Below are positions 8,275 to 18,039 of a DNA stretch of 61,700 bases, piece after piece. The number at the start of each line of letters is the position of its first letter. Position 1 is the stretch's first letter. The stretch is from assembly GCA_029882215.1 (NCBI GenBank), contig JAOULC010000004.1, positions 1 to 61,700 of the forward strand. The letters are read 5' to 3'. The translations under genes and the position numbers were made by a program. Origin of the DNA: Gammaproteobacteria bacterium (lineage in GTDB: Bacteria > Pseudomonadota > Gammaproteobacteria > SZUA-229). The notes under the pieces are model-generated. The model searched no databases. It saw only the letters and a list, made by a program, of their open reading frames with translations, and was not told the DNA's origin.

Positions 8275-9495
8275 CTACGTACGCTCTTCCAGACCAAAGG
8301 CGCTGTGCAATGTACGCACACCCAGTTCCAGATATTTTTCATTAATAACAACAGAGATTTTAATTTCTGACGTGGAGATCAACAGTATATTAATACCTTC
8401 ATCAGCGAGAGCTTTAAACATAGTAGTGGCTATCCCTGCGTGTGAGCGCATACCTACGCCAACAATTGATACTTTTACAATATCCTGTCTTCCGGTGACT
8501 TTTTCAGCATTAACCAGTGATGAAGTCTTTTCTAAGATCTCCAATGCCTGGCTGAAATCGTTGCGATGTACGGTGAAGGTAAAATCCGTGGTGCCATCTT
8601 CACCGACATTTTGAATAATCATGTCTACTTCAATATTGGCTTCAGAGACAGGTGTCAGTATACGTGAAGCGATACCTGGCTGATCAGGAACACCAGTAAT
8701 GGTTAACTGTGCCTCATCACGATTAAAAGCTATACCAGAAATCACAGCTGATTCCATTTGACCATCCTCTAAAGTAATTAATGTACCCTCACCTTCTTCA
8801 AAGGATGAAAGCACACGTAGTGGAACATTATATTTACCGGCAAACTCGACCGAGCGAATTTGCAATATTTTTGACCCCAGACTGGCCATTTCTAACATTT
8901 CTTCAAATGTAATTTTGTCCAGTTTACGTGCTTTTGGTTCGACCCGCGGATCAGTGGTATAGACCCCGTCGACATCGGTATAAATCTGACACTCATCGGC
9001 CTTGAGTGCCGCTGCAATAGCCACCGCTGATGTGTCTGAACCACCGCGACCTAATGTTGTGATATTGCCTTTCTCATCCGCACCCTGAAAGCCAGCGACC
9101 ACAATGATGTTGCCATTGTTTAAGTCAGCAGTGATGTTTTCACCCTGTATATCAAGAATACGTGCCTTACCATGAGAGTCGTCAGTCAGCATTTTTATTT
9201 GAGCGCCGGTGTACGATTTGGCTTTGTGGCCGGCCTGCTGAATTGCCATGGTTAATAAGGCGATAGTGACTTGCTCACCGGTTGAAACCAACACATCAAG
9301 CTCACGAGCCGTTGGCCTTTTCATGACTTCATTGGCCAATCCAATCAGTCGATTCGTTTCACCGCTCATGGCTGAGACGACAACAACGAGTTGATCGCCA
9401 TTCTCAGTTGCTTTTATGACTTTTTGCGCAACATGATTAATGCGTTCAATTGAGCCAACAGATGTACCGCCGTATTTTTGAACAATTAGAGCCAT
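8275..9495 (-). CDS. lysC: Aspartate kinase
   Basis: A 406-residue stand-alone aspartokinase that phosphorylates L-aspartate in the first step toward lysine, threonine and methionine. The kinase domain starts with 'LIVQKYGGTSVG' and includes 'TLGRGGSDTSAVAIAAAL' and 'YTDVDGVYTTDPR'. Two ACT domains follow (about 265-335 and 345-406, with 'GVPDQPGIASRIL' and 'GVGMRSHAGIATTMF'), which should bind the feedback amino acid. The length and layout match the Pseudomonas and Bacillus lysC type rather than the fused ThrA or MetL. It is preceded by the alaS terminator, so it is probably transcribed separately from alaS. Confidence 0.96.
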   Translation of the reverse strand: MALIVQKYGGTSVGSIERINHVAQKVIKATENGDQLVVVVSAMSGETNRLIGLANEVMKRPTARELDVLVSTGEQVTIALLTMAIQQAGHKAKSYTGAQIKMLTDDSHGKARILDIQGENITADLNNGNIIVVAGFQGADEKGNITTLGRGGSDTSAVAIAAALKADECQIYTDVDGVYTTDPRVEPKARKLDKITFEEMLEMASLGSKILQIRSVEFAGKYNVPLRVLSSFEEGEGTLITLEDGQMESAVISGIAFNRDEAQLTITGVPDQPGIASRILTPVSEANIEVDMIIQNVGEDGTTDFTFTVHRNDFSQALEILEKTSSLVNAEKVTGRQDIVKVSIVGVGMRSHAGIATTMFKALADEGINILLISTSEIKISVVINEKYLELGVRTLHSAFGLEERT

Positions 9496-9527
9496 TTTAA
9501 ATTTTTTTCGACTATTTGTTAGGGTAT

Positions 9528-9555
9528 ATAAAATGGGCCTGTACTGGACAGGCCC
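9528..9555 (-). terminator. Terminator between alaS and lysC
   Basis: On the minus strand an 8-bp GC-rich stem (GGGCCTGT with ACAGGCCC, 5-base loop) is followed by ATTTTATA. It falls 60 bases after the alaS stop. The T-tract is broken by A, so termination may be incomplete. Confidence 0.75.
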
Positions 9556-9614
9556 TGCTATGCGGCGGATTATGCCATAGAATTAATATCAGGAGTAGGT
9601 ATTATGGTTTCGTA

Positions 9615-12239
9615 TTATGATGCGGTATTTTGTTGTACCCAGTCAGCCACTGAAGCCATCGCAGCATCAAGATTTTCCGGCTGAGTGCCACCGGCCTGAG
9701 CCATATCCGGGCGACCACCGCCTTTACCACCTACCTGCATGGCCACGGCATTGACGATTTCACCGGCTTTGACTTTGGCCGTTAAGTCTTTGGTAACACC
9801 TGCAATCAGACTTACCTTGCCATTGTTTGCTGCACCTAAGACGATGATGGCGCTACCCAGTTTGTTTTTAAGCTGATCTAACAAAACCATTAACGCCTTA
9901 CCATCTGCTTCGACTTTAGCGGATAAGACTTTAATGCCATTTATCTCAACCACTTGCGAACTCAAATCGTTTCCGGCTGCACTGGCCAGTTTTGATTTTA
10001 GTTGTTCCAGTTCTTTTTCCTGAGACTTAACGCGCTCGATCAGCTGCTGAACTTTTTCTTCGACATCATCGGCTGACGACTTGGTTAAACTCGCCAGTTT
10101 ATTAAGCTGACGCTCAAGTGCCTCCACCCAGTCAAGAGCGATATTACCGGTTAAGGCCTCAATACGCCTGACACCGGATGCCACACCGGATTCGGAAACT
10201 ATCTTGAATAAGCCAATATCACCGGTACGATTGACGTGTACACCGCCACAAAGCTCGATTGAAAAATCACCCATGGAGACAACCCTGACTTCATCGCCGT
10301 ATTTTTCACCGAACAAGGCCATTGCGCCTTTGGCTTTAGCGGCATCAATCGCCATGACTTCAGAATCTGCGGCTAAATTCTTGCGAATTTCATCGTTAAC
10401 AAGACTCTCGATATTGGTCAGTTGCAAGGCGGTTATGGATTCAAAATGAGAAAAATCAAAGCGCAGTTTATACGGGTCGACCAGCGAGCCTTTTTGCTGA
10501 ACATGGTCACCCAGTACCTTACGTAAGGCAGCATGCATTAAGTGAGTTGCTGAGTGATTACGTATGGTTGCTGTACGGCGACCGGCATCAATACCCGCTT
10601 CTAAGTTATCACCCACTTTTATGGTGCCATTGACCAGGCTACCGATATGGGCAAATGCGGCGCCTTGCTTTTGCGTATCCATGACTTCAAATTGCGTGTT
10701 TGCGGCACTCAGAAAGCCGGTATCGCCAACCTGACCACCGGATTCTGCATAAAATGGCGTTGAGTCCAGAACAACCACAGCCTCATCACCGGCACTGATC
10801 TCATCGACCAGCTCACCACCTTTGATAATCGCTTTAACAGCTCCCTGACTGCTTAAATGTTCATAGCCGGTGAACTCGGTGTTGGTATCCAGCTTGATAT
10901 CTTTGTTGTAGTCCATATCAAACTTGCTGGCAGCACGTGCACGATTACGCTGTTCTTCCATGCAGCGCTCAAAGCCCGTCATATCAAGCTCTAAATCACG
11001 CTCTCGTGCAATATCGGCCGTCAGGTCAGCAGGAAAACCATAGGTGTCATACAACTTAAAGATGGTTTCACCTGAGATCGTCTTGCCATCAAGACTGGCA
11101 ATATCATCCTCAAGGATCTTCATACCCTGATCCAGCGTTTCTGAAAAACGCTCCTCTTCAAGCGATAAAACCTGTTCAACAATCGCCTGAGACTTAACCA
11201 GTTCCGGGTAGGCATCACCCATTTGTTCAACTAGGGTCGCAACCAGTTTATTAAAGAAGGCTTTGTCCTGACCGAGCTGATGGCCATGGCGTAATGCCCG
11301 GCGGATAATGCGCCGCAGTACATAGCCCCGGCCTTCATTTGACGGTGTAACCCCATCAACAATTAAAAATGAGCATGATCGAATATGATCAGCAATCACG
11401 CGTAACGATTTATGCGCAAGGTCTTTGGTGTTGGTGAGTTGTGCAGCGACTGCAATCAGTCGCTGGAACATATCTATTTCATAATTACTATGTACATTTT
11501 GTAAGATAGCCGCCAGACGCTCAAGTCCCATACCGGTATCAACCGATGGTTTGGGCAACGGATGCATGCTGCCATCCTTGTCGCGATTAAACTGCATGAA
11601 GACCAGATTCCAGATTTCTATGTAACGGTCGCCGTCTTCATCAGGTGAGCCCGGAGGACCACCAAAGACATCTTCACCATGATCATAAAAAATCTCGGTA
11701 CAAGGGCCACACGGACCGGTATCACCCATGGACCAGAAGTTATCACTCTCGTGTTTCTTGCCGCCCTTTTTATCGCCAATGCGAGAGAAGCGATCTGTGC
11801 TGACACCAATCTGATTTAACCAGATATTTTCCGCTTCCTGGTCTTCACTGTAAACGGTGACCCAGAGTTTCTCTTCGGGCAGTTTCAATTCCTGGGTTAA
11901 AAACTCCCACGCATACTTGATAGCGTCTTCTTTGAAATAGTCACCAAAGCTGAAGTTACCCAGCATTTCAAAAAAGGTGTGGTGACGAGCAGTGTAACCC
12001 ACGTTCTCTAAATCATTATGTTTGCCACCAGCACGCACACATCGCTGGCTGCTTACCGCACGCACATAAGGGCGGGATTCCAGGCCAAGAAAAGTATCTT
12101 TAAACTGAACCATACCCGCATTAACAAACAATAAGGTGGGGTCGTTACTGGGAATGAGTGATGATGAAGCTACCACTTCGTGATCTTTTGATTTAAAAAA
12201 CTCTAGAAATTGTTGCCGTAATTGAGCACTGCTAGTCAT
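9615..12239 (-). CDS. alaS: Alanyl-tRNA synthetase
   Basis: An 874-residue class II synthetase that charges tRNA-Ala and edits mischarged Ser and Gly. The catalytic domain begins '[18 protein letters not shown]' and contains '[15 protein letters not shown]' and '[16 protein letters not shown]'. The editing domain carries the zinc-site HxxxH in '[13 protein letters not shown]' (about residue 560) and '[15 protein letters not shown]' (about 660). A coiled-coil stretch near 710-760 and the C-Ala domain ending with '[16 protein letters not shown]' finish the protein. Length is normal for the family. It follows recX with a 48-base gap, as in many gammaproteobacteria. Confidence 0.97.
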   Translation of the reverse strand: MTSSAQLRQQFLEFFKSKDHEVVASSSLIPSNDPTLLFVNAGMVQFKDTFLGLESRPYVRAVSSQRCVRAGGKHNDLENVGYTARHHTFFEMLGNFSFGDYFKEDAIKYAWEFLTQELKLPEEKLWVTVYSEDQEAENIWLNQIGVSTDRFSRIGDKKGGKKHESDNFWSMGDTGPCGPCTEIFYDHGEDVFGGPPGSPDEDGDRYIEIWNLVFMQFNRDKDGSMHPLPKPSVDTGMGLERLAAILQNVHSNYEIDMFQRLIAVAAQLTNTKDLAHKSLRVIADHIRSCSFLIVDGVTPSNEGRGYVLRRIIRRALRHGHQLGQDKAFFNKLVATLVEQMGDAYPELVKSQAIVEQVLSLEEERFSETLDQGMKILEDDIASLDGKTISGETIFKLYDTYGFPADLTADIARERDLELDMTGFERCMEEQRNRARAASKFDMDYNKDIKLDTNTEFTGYEHLSSQGAVKAIIKGGELVDEISAGDEAVVVLDSTPFYAESGGQVGDTGFLSAANTQFEVMDTQKQGAAFAHIGSLVNGTIKVGDNLEAGIDAGRRTATIRNHSATHLMHAALRKVLGDHVQQKGSLVDPYKLRFDFSHFESITALQLTNIESLVNDEIRKNLAADSEVMAIDAAKAKGAMALFGEKYGDEVRVVSMGDFSIELCGGVHVNRTGDIGLFKIVSESGVASGVRRIEALTGNIALDWVEALERQLNKLASLTKSSADDVEEKVQQLIERVKSQEKELEQLKSKLASAAGNDLSSQVVEINGIKVLSAKVEADGKALMVLLDQLKNKLGSAIIVLGAANNGKVSLIAGVTKDLTAKVKAGEIVNAVAMQVGGKGGGRPDMAQAGGTQPENLDAAMASVADWVQQNTAS

Positions 12240-12287
12240 AGTATGTACATTAGGTATATTGTTTATGTGTTTGATTTAATTGTTTTT

Positions 12288-12758
12288 TTACAGTTTAATC
12301 AAGTTTGTTATCAAAGAGCTTTCAAAACCTCGATTTTGTAAATATCGACAGCGTTTTGTTTTCTCAAAGTAACCCTCTGCTTTGCTATCGCCATATTTGC
12401 GACCATAGGCTTTTTTCATTATAGCAAACCAGTCTTCGCTTTCTTCAAATTCATCTTGCGGGCTCATCACCTGAGAGATAATGGAACTTGCAACCCCTCT
12501 GTCTTCTAATTCTAATCTGATTTTCACCGGTCCATAAAGCTTTAGCTTTCTGGAACGAAGATAAGATTCTGCAAAGCGCAGATCTGATAAATAGTTTTCA
12601 GATTTTAGTTGTTCAATGGCATCGCTGATTTCGATTTCATCAAATTCGCGCTGCTCAAGCTTCTTCCATAGCTGAAACTCAGAATGTTCACGCATGGCCA
12701 ACAGTCTGAGTGCATTAGCATAGGCGGTTTTATCAGGCCTCGTTTTCTGCTTCAGCAT
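12288..12758 (-). CDS. recX: RecX, RecA modulator
   Basis: A 156-residue protein with three RecX-type three-helix repeats. Visible are '[19 protein letters not shown]', '[15 protein letters not shown]' and '[15 protein letters not shown]'. RecX caps RecA filaments and inhibits their extension. The start codon lies inside the last codons of recA (26-base overlap), so translation is probably coupled to recA and RecX made in limited amounts, as known in other bacteria. The start at 12758 gives the usual N-terminal extension seen in E. coli RecX. Confidence 0.93.
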   Translation of the reverse strand: MLKQKTRPDKTAYANALRLLAMREHSEFQLWKKLEQREFDEIEISDAIEQLKSENYLSDLRFAESYLRSRKLKLYGPVKIRLELEDRGVASSIISQVMSPQDEFEESEDWFAIMKKAYGRKYGDSKAEGYFEKTKRCRYLQNRGFESSLITNLIKL

Positions 12759-13788
12759 TTAACGGCTCTGAAGCAACTTCAGCTTTAGATTTTCGCTCTG
12801 GTCTGACCATCAGCTTTGCTCTTAACTGAGCTTCAATCGTCGCTGCCACTTCTGGATTTTCATTTAAGAAGGCACGCACCTTCTCTTTGCCCTGACCAAT
12901 CTTCTCATCGTTATAGCTGTACCAGGCACCGGCTTTATCTATCAGGCCATTAGCCACACCTAGGTCAATGATTTCACCTTCGCGAGAAATACCCTTACCA
13001 TAAAAGATTTCAAAGTTAGCCAGTTTAAATGGCGGTGCAACTTTGTTTTTCACCACTTTAACTTTGGTTTCATTACCGACCACTTCATCGCCGTTTTTAA
13101 TAGCCCCGGTACGGCGAATATCGAGTCGAACAGAGGCGTAGAATTTCAGTGCATTACCACCTGTCGTGGTTTCAGGGCTACCAAACATGACGCCAATTTT
13201 CATACGAATCTGATTGATAAAGATAACCAGTGTATTTGAACGTTTGATATTAGCAGTTAGTTTACGCAATGCCTGTGACATCAGACGAGCCTGAAGGCCC
13301 ACGTGGTGATCACCCATATCGCCTTCGATTTCAGCTTTAGGCGTTAATGCAGCCACCGAATCAACAACCACGATATCAACACCACCAGAGCGAACCAGCA
13401 TGTCAGTAATTTCAAGTGCCTGCTCGCCAGTATCGGGCTGAGAAACCAGCAGATCATCGACATTGACACCGATATTTTCAGCATAAATTGGGTCAAGCGC
13501 ATGCTCTGCATCGATAAAAGCTGCCGTACCACCTGCTTTCTGACACTCTGCAATCACCTGCAATGTGAGGGTGGTTTTACCGGAAGACTCCGGTCCGTAA
13601 ATCTCAATAACACGACCTTTGGGCAAACCACCTATTCCCAGTGCAATATCTAAGTTTAATGAGCCTGTCGATATAGCTTCGATATCCATAGGACCCGTAT
13701 CGCCCATGCGCATGACCGAGCCTTTACCAAACTGACGCTCAATTTGAGAAAGTGCGGCGGCAAGCGCCTTTTTACGATTTTCGTCCAT
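12733..13788 (-). CDS. recA: RecA recombinase
   Basis: A 351-residue strand-exchange ATPase and co-protease. Visible are '[17 protein letters not shown]' at the start, the Walker A 'GPESSGKTT' (about 66-74), 'EHALDP', the L1 region '[17 protein letters not shown]', the L2 region '[17 protein letters not shown]' and an acidic C-terminus. The open frame extends to a TTG at 13800, but GAGG six bases upstream of the ATG at 13788 decides the start. A 20-bp palindrome lies about 95 bases upstream, and no consensus LexA box (CTGT-N8-ACAG) was seen in the 158-base leader, so SOS control is uncertain. Confidence 0.97.
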   Translation of the reverse strand: MDENRKKALAAALSQIERQFGKGSVMRMGDTGPMDIEAISTGSLNLDIALGIGGLPKGRVIEIYGPESSGKTTLTLQVIAECQKAGGTAAFIDAEHALDPIYAENIGVNVDDLLVSQPDTGEQALEITDMLVRSGGVDIVVVDSVAALTPKAEIEGDMGDHHVGLQARLMSQALRKLTANIKRSNTLVIFINQIRMKIGVMFGSPETTTGGNALKFYASVRLDIRRTGAIKNGDEVVGNETKVKVVKNKVAPPFKLANFEIFYGKGISREGEIIDLGVANGLIDKAGAWYSYNDEKIGQGKEKVRAFLNENPEVAATIEAQLRAKLMVRPERKSKAEVASEPLNAEAENEA

Positions 13789-13881
13789 TATTGACCTCAA
13801 GTTGTTCTGTATCTAAAGATAATTGATTCATTTAGGCAGGATTATCACATTAATTATCGACACGGCATAGGCATAATTCGA

Positions 13882-13901
13882 GTCTATTTTGATGAATAGA
13901 C
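13882..13901. promoter_or_regulatory. 20-bp inverted repeat upstream of recA
   Basis: Perfect 7-bp arms GTCTATT and AATAGAC are separated by 6 bases, about 95 bases before the recA start and after the pncC stop. No T-run follows on the minus strand, so it is a poor terminator and more likely an operator. On the minus strand its left edge reads CTGT, like half a LexA box, but the other half does not match ACAG. The binding protein is unknown. Confidence 0.45.
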
Positions 13902-13946
13902 AGAATCCAGAGCGGGTGATTGAATTAAGCCCTAAGACTTGATTAT

Positions 13947-14444
13947 TTATTGATCAGATTCTAGTAAATCAATCATACCGGTGACAGCTTTAAGCGCCGC
14001 CTGTAAACGAATGTCTTCTCTATTACCCTCAAATAAATAACATTTAGAAAACACTTCTGATGACTTTGATTGCCAGGCCAGCCAGACAGTTCCCAACGGC
14101 TTTTCGATCGTGCCCCCATCAGGACCGGCAATGCCACTGATAGCAACGCCTATTGATACCGAGTTGCTGCGCAGTAAACCTGCTACCATCTCGACGACTG
14201 TTTGCTGGCTTACGGCACCATACGCCTCAAGTGTGGCGGCTGATACACCCAATATATCCATTTTTGACTGATTACTGTAGGTGACAAGCCCTCTGTCAAA
14301 CCAGCTAGAACTGCCGGCAAGGTCTGTTGCAGCCTTAGCGACCCAGCCTCCCGTGCAAGACTCTGCTGTGGCCATTTTATAGTTTTTTACTATCAGCAAC
14401 TTTGACAGAGCCAATATTGCATCAGAAAGCTGTATTTTTAACAT
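13947..14444 (-). CDS. pncC: Nicotinamide-nucleotide amidohydrolase PncC (CinA C-terminal family)
   Basis: A 165-residue single-domain CinA_C protein that deamidates NMN to nicotinic acid mononucleotide in pyridine nucleotide recycling. Family motifs are 'MATAESCTGGWVAKAATDLAGSS' in two overlapping parts: the Ser-Cys-Thr-Gly-Gly nucleophile region and the following helix, then 'VTYSNQSKMDILGV', 'GIAGPDGGTIEKPLGTVWLAW' and 'REDIRLQAALKAV'. The N-terminal molybdopterin-like domain of long CinA proteins is absent, as in E. coli PncC. Its place upstream of recA matches the cinA-recA order seen widely. It is divergent from the acidic SPOR-like protein gene. Confidence 0.93.
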   Translation of the reverse strand: MLKIQLSDAILALSKLLIVKNYKMATAESCTGGWVAKAATDLAGSSSWFDRGLVTYSNQSKMDILGVSAATLEAYGAVSQQTVVEMVAGLLRSNSVSIGVAISGIAGPDGGTIEKPLGTVWLAWQSKSSEVFSKCYLFEGNREDIRLQAALKAVTGMIDLLESDQ

Positions 14445-14753
14445 TTAAGACCGAACCCTTAATATCTTATCAAAAGCTAATAATTCTTTTATAAAGTTCA
14501 CATAAACAAATGATTATATTGATTTTTATCATAGTTAGTGTAGATTATTAGAGGTGGAATTTGCGCATTCTTTAATAGCCCAATTGTCAGAATAAAGTCA
14601 CAGTTTGAGCTATATTTTATTGGTACATAAAGTCTAATCCATTATGGTATATGGTCTGACTGAGTAACCAGACAGTTGCTAATCATATAAGCACCTTAAC
14701 CTTACAAGCAAATTTACTACCTGATAATCAATAAGAGCATCGACAGCGATATT
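14445..14753. other. Divergent intergenic region pncC / acidic protein
   Basis: A 309-base AT-rich region between divergent genes. A possible plus-strand promoter for the acidic protein is TTGAGC (14605-14610), a 17-base spacer and TAAAGT (14628-14633); both hexamers are imperfect, and I hold this weakly. No ribosome-binding site of good quality precedes the ATG at 14754. I saw no RNA structure or small gene here. Confidence 0.4.
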
Positions 14754-17351
14754 ATGAAAGATAAAAATAGTTTGCCGAACATTGATTTTCATACAGCTCC
14801 TGATAATGCTTATCATGCAGCAACAAAAGAGCCTGCGGTGAACGACGTTGATAATAAGCCGGAAAGTGAAGAACAACTTCTTAAAAGAATTCTTGGTGAT
14901 CAATACAAACCTTTAGATTTTAACCATGATCTGGTTCATATAGAGACTCAAGAAAGTGATGATAATGCTAGCTCACAAAGCTTAAGCACCGACACCCCTA
15001 GTGATAAGCCTGAAGAGCTTAATGCCTACTCCCGGCACATTGCAGACAACACAGGCATCGAACTCGTAGAAGAGGTACTTGATCACGACCCCCTGTCAGT
15101 TCAGCCGGCAGATAATCACCCCGCTCTCGAAGCCACTAACAACAGCACTGATCAAGATGCCTTCGACAGCACTGATGAGAGCTCTAAAGCTGAACAAGAG
15201 ATCACTCAAACAGCCTTTTCTAGGACTCTGTCAGAAGAGGACAAACTGCTTAGAAGTATTCTTGGTGATGACTATCAGCCATCAGTACCCATGACTAGCC
15301 ACCTTAGCAGCACTATCGATAACCAGCCGTTACAGCCCCCTCTCCAAACTGAAAAAATCGATGAATTACTTCAACGAATTCTGGGGGATGATTATTATAA
15401 GCATCAAAAAGGTATCGCTGAAATTGATAAACCGCTATTAGCCTCTCTGACAAATGAAGCTATTGAGACGGATGCAATTGATGTAGAAAAGCTCTGTGAA
15501 AAATTAAATTCTATGTGGTCTGTCATTAGCATTGATCCGGAAATTAAAGAAAAATTAGAGACCTTATGGCGCATACTAAATACAAATGACACTGAGTTGT
15601 CATCGATATCAGATAGTCTTCATCTGTTCAATAAACCTCCCTATACACTCGCCGCTGATGAAGACAAAAATATCAACTTAGCCCAGGATGATATTTTTAG
15701 AGAAGTTTATGATCATCAGCCTTTCACGGAAAATACTGCGACAGATGATAGATATGAAGAAACAACAGCTGTAGATAACATTTTAAAAAACAGCGGGCTG
15801 GATAATCTCGCATCTGAGCCAGTGTCAGAGCCTGTCCTTCCTGCAGCTGACAATACTGAAACAAGCCGTTATAACGCAAGCCATTCAATTGAGATTGAGA
15901 GTTCGGAGACTCCGCTTGAACAAAACAATAATGAATACACGACAACAACCGAAACACTAACAAGTGATGATATCTCTGATCTATTATCGCCGGCTCAAGA
16001 TAAAGCGGAAGCAGAGTTATTAAAAGCACTGGCAGCAGATACTGAAATTGAACTACATGATCTTATGGCAGATAAGCTATTTAAAAAAATCACATCCACT
16101 GAGTCTCTAGAAAAAGAATCAGACAACCTCCCCACTCCCGAACTCGAAGATACGTTAAATGTATTTACTGAAACCGGACACCTAACTGAAGCTACATCAC
16201 AGCAAACAGAGGTGATAGCAAGCACTCTGTTTAAACCGATTTCAGACAGTGTATTGAAAGAAGCAACCCTTGCCGGATCACAAACTAAAACCGCCGGGAA
16301 TATACTCGAGCCTGCATTTGAAAATACAAATTATACTCTTCCATCAAACAAATACATACCTGATCAGGTACTTAACCAGCAGGATAATTATGTCTCAAAA
16401 ACCACAATTAAAGAAGTAGCAAAGCGCCCCGTTTCAAACGCTTCTGAAACACCTAATCATTACGCTAAGGACTTTAAATCCAGTTCCTCTTTAGCTGCGG
16501 CAAATCACAAACCAAGAAATAAAAACTTTGAAATAAAACCTGATTACAGAACGATCATAAAGAATAACGGCTCTCATATTCATGCCAAAAAAGAGAGATC
16601 AGGTAGCTATATTTTCTTGTCGGGCACAGTGTTTATTGCTCTGATGGTAACAGTCTTATTCATGATATTTAGCACTAAAAATCAGTCAAAACAGCTCGCA
16701 TCATCGATAGACATTAACCCAGTGATAAAAGAGAGTGTCATACAATCTGTCGATTATTTAGCAGAAAGTAAATCTCAAAATACTGCAGCTATTGAACCCG
16801 GTCATGAGCATTCAATTTCTGATCAGCGCACAACACCAGACATTGCAGAAGCGGATACTGAACTGTCCGTATCAGATAACACTCCAACATCTACTAATGG
16901 TATTAATGAAAAACCGACAGCTAAGGTGATAACCGGTGCATTACTAGCGGACGATTTATCCGCTACAGCAGATACTGAAAACAACAAAGCAGAAAAAATA
17001 ACTATAGAAGAGCCTCTTGATCAAGCATTTCAGCAGGAAATTATCAGCCAGGTCAAACAGATGAAAAAAGGCGAAGTCTTTACAAGCAAAGGTAACACCT
17101 ATAGCTGGTCTCTGAATTTAGACTCTGTATATAAAACCAAAAAGCCTACTAAAGCAATGATAGACTCATTACATAGCAAAGATATCCCTGCGGAAGTAAT
17201 GCTCGTTATGATTAATAAAAAATCGTGGTACAGGATCTGCATAACAGGATTTAGCAGCCGAGAGGATGCTATTGACTATATGTCGGTTGTCAGACAGCGA
17301 ACTGATATCAATAAATATTGGATCAGTAAAAGCAGAAACACTTCTAAATAA
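14754..17351 (+). CDS. Long acidic single-pass membrane protein with SPOR-like C-terminus
   Basis: An 865-residue protein I do not recognise as a named family. The first 600 or so residues are acidic, rich in Asp, Glu, Ser and Thr, and look largely disordered. Three copies of a short motif occur: 'EQLLKRILGDQY' (40-51), 'DKLLRSILGDDY' (163-174) and 'DELLQRILGDDY' (204-215). One transmembrane helix lies near 620-645 ('FLSGTVFIALMVTVLFMIF'), preceded by basic residues, so the long N-terminal part should be cytoplasmic. The last 100 residues, with 'WYRICITGFSSREDAIDYM', resemble a SPOR domain that binds denuded septal peptidoglycan. This layout (cytoplasmic disordered arm, one helix, periplasmic SPOR) recalls FtsN or DamX-type proteins. 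The SPOR call is by pattern only. Confidence 0.6.
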   Translation: MKDKNSLPNIDFHTAPDNAYHAATKEPAVNDVDNKPESEEQLLKRILGDQYKPLDFNHDLVHIETQESDDNASSQSLSTDTPSDKPEELNAYSRHIADNTGIELVEEVLDHDPLSVQPADNHPALEATNNSTDQDAFDSTDESSKAEQEITQTAFSRTLSEEDKLLRSILGDDYQPSVPMTSHLSSTIDNQPLQPPLQTEKIDELLQRILGDDYYKHQKGIAEIDKPLLASLTNEAIETDAIDVEKLCEKLNSMWSVISIDPEIKEKLETLWRILNTNDTELSSISDSLHLFNKPPYTLAADEDKNINLAQDDIFREVYDHQPFTENTATDDRYEETTAVDNILKNSGLDNLASEPVSEPVLPAADNTETSRYNASHSIEIESSETPLEQNNNEYTTTTETLTSDDISDLLSPAQDKAEAELLKALAADTEIELHDLMADKLFKKITSTESLEKESDNLPTPELEDTLNVFTETGHLTEATSQQTEVIASTLFKPISDSVLKEATLAGSQTKTAGNILEPAFENTNYTLPSNKYIPDQVLNQQDNYVSKTTIKEVAKRPVSNASETPNHYAKDFKSSSSLAAANHKPRNKNFEIKPDYRTIIKNNGSHIHAKKERSGSYIFLSGTVFIALMVTVLFMIFSTKNQSKQLASSIDINPVIKESVIQSVDYLAESKSQNTAAIEPGHEHSISDQRTTPDIAEADTELSVSDNTPTSTNGINEKPTAKVITGALLADDLSATADTENNKAEKITIEEPLDQAFQQEIISQVKQMKKGEVFTSKGNTYSWSLNLDSVYKTKKPTKAMIDSLHSKDIPAEVMLVMINKKSWYRICITGFSSREDAIDYMSVVRQRTDINKYWISKSRNTSK

Positions 17352-17430
17352 CTCTGGTTGTTTAAATACTTTCGTATGCCTTACTGAAACAAATATGCCA
17401 TAAACCATAATGCATAACAAGGGAGTATTT

Positions 17431-18039
17431 ATGACTCATAACTTGGTGACGAGGCTGCTTAATTACTTTCTACTTATTGCGATAGCAGCGATAATGATCG
17501 GTGTAGAATTTTTCTTTGAGATGCAAAGAGATGATCTTACTCAGGAGATCTGTAGCTTTTCACAACACCAAATAGTCAGCACAACAGAGCCTTCAAAAAC
17601 AGATCATTCTGAGTCGCCGCTCATGCAGCTTAGAAATAAAATAGTTATTATGTTTGGTGTTTTAACTGTTGTAGTGGCCATTGTCATGACCATGTTTATA
17701 AAAAACATAACAATTCCACTACAAAAAATGTCAGATGCTGCTAAGGCAATTAATGAAGGCGACCTGAGCAGAGTTATCCATATAGACAGCAAAGATGAAA
17801 TAGGAATGGTTGGCCAGGCCATTAATGAACTGACCAGCAATCTTCAGGAAGTTGCAAGCTTTAGTTGTGTAACAGCGAACCAGACACTTGATAAAGTGAA
17901 TTTACTGGCCGATAAGCTTAAAATAAATACATCCTTTGAGATGAGTGATATTGAAGACATACGTGCCAGTCTTAATGCTCTTGTAGAGTTCTCTGACTCA
18001 TTTCAGCTACTACACACCGACATAAAAAATGTTTCTTGA
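17431..18039 (+). CDS. HAMP-domain membrane protein without output domain
   Basis: A 202-residue inner-membrane protein with two transmembrane helices (about 9-29 and 67-87) around a short 37-residue periplasmic loop, then a HAMP domain ('IPLQKMSDAAKAINEGDL', 'DEIGMVGQAINELTSNL') and about 60 further helical residues. No kinase, MCP signalling tip, GGDEF or phosphatase domain follows. I chose the ATG at 17431 because AAGGGAG lies five bases before it; an earlier in-frame ATG at 17410 lacks such a site. Its last bases overlap the start of the TauE/SafE transporter, so the two are probably co-translated. It may act as a small sensor or as a scaffold for another HAMP protein. Confidence 0.7.
   Translation: MTHNLVTRLLNYFLLIAIAAIMIGVEFFFEMQRDDLTQEICSFSQHQIVSTTEPSKTDHSESPLMQLRNKIVIMFGVLTVVVAIVMTMFIKNITIPLQKMSDAAKAINEGDLSRVIHIDSKDEIGMVGQAINELTSNLQEVASFSCVTANQTLDKVNLLADKLKINTSFEMSDIEDIRASLNALVEFSDSFQLLHTDIKNVS

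Noticed and set aside
10204-10449. Plus-strand open frame inside alaS
   Set aside because: It is antisense to a conserved part of alaS and has no family features; it is a shadow of the real gene, as are similar frames opposite the MCP, mutS and cheA genes.
13789-13946. LexA box in the recA leader
   Set aside because: CTGT occurs once at the edge of the palindrome, but no ACAG stands at the right spacing; I do not call an SOS box.
15724-16225. Minus-strand open frames opposite the acidic protein
   Set aside because: They arise from the biased Asp/Glu/Ser codon use of the plus-strand gene and lack start sites or domain features.
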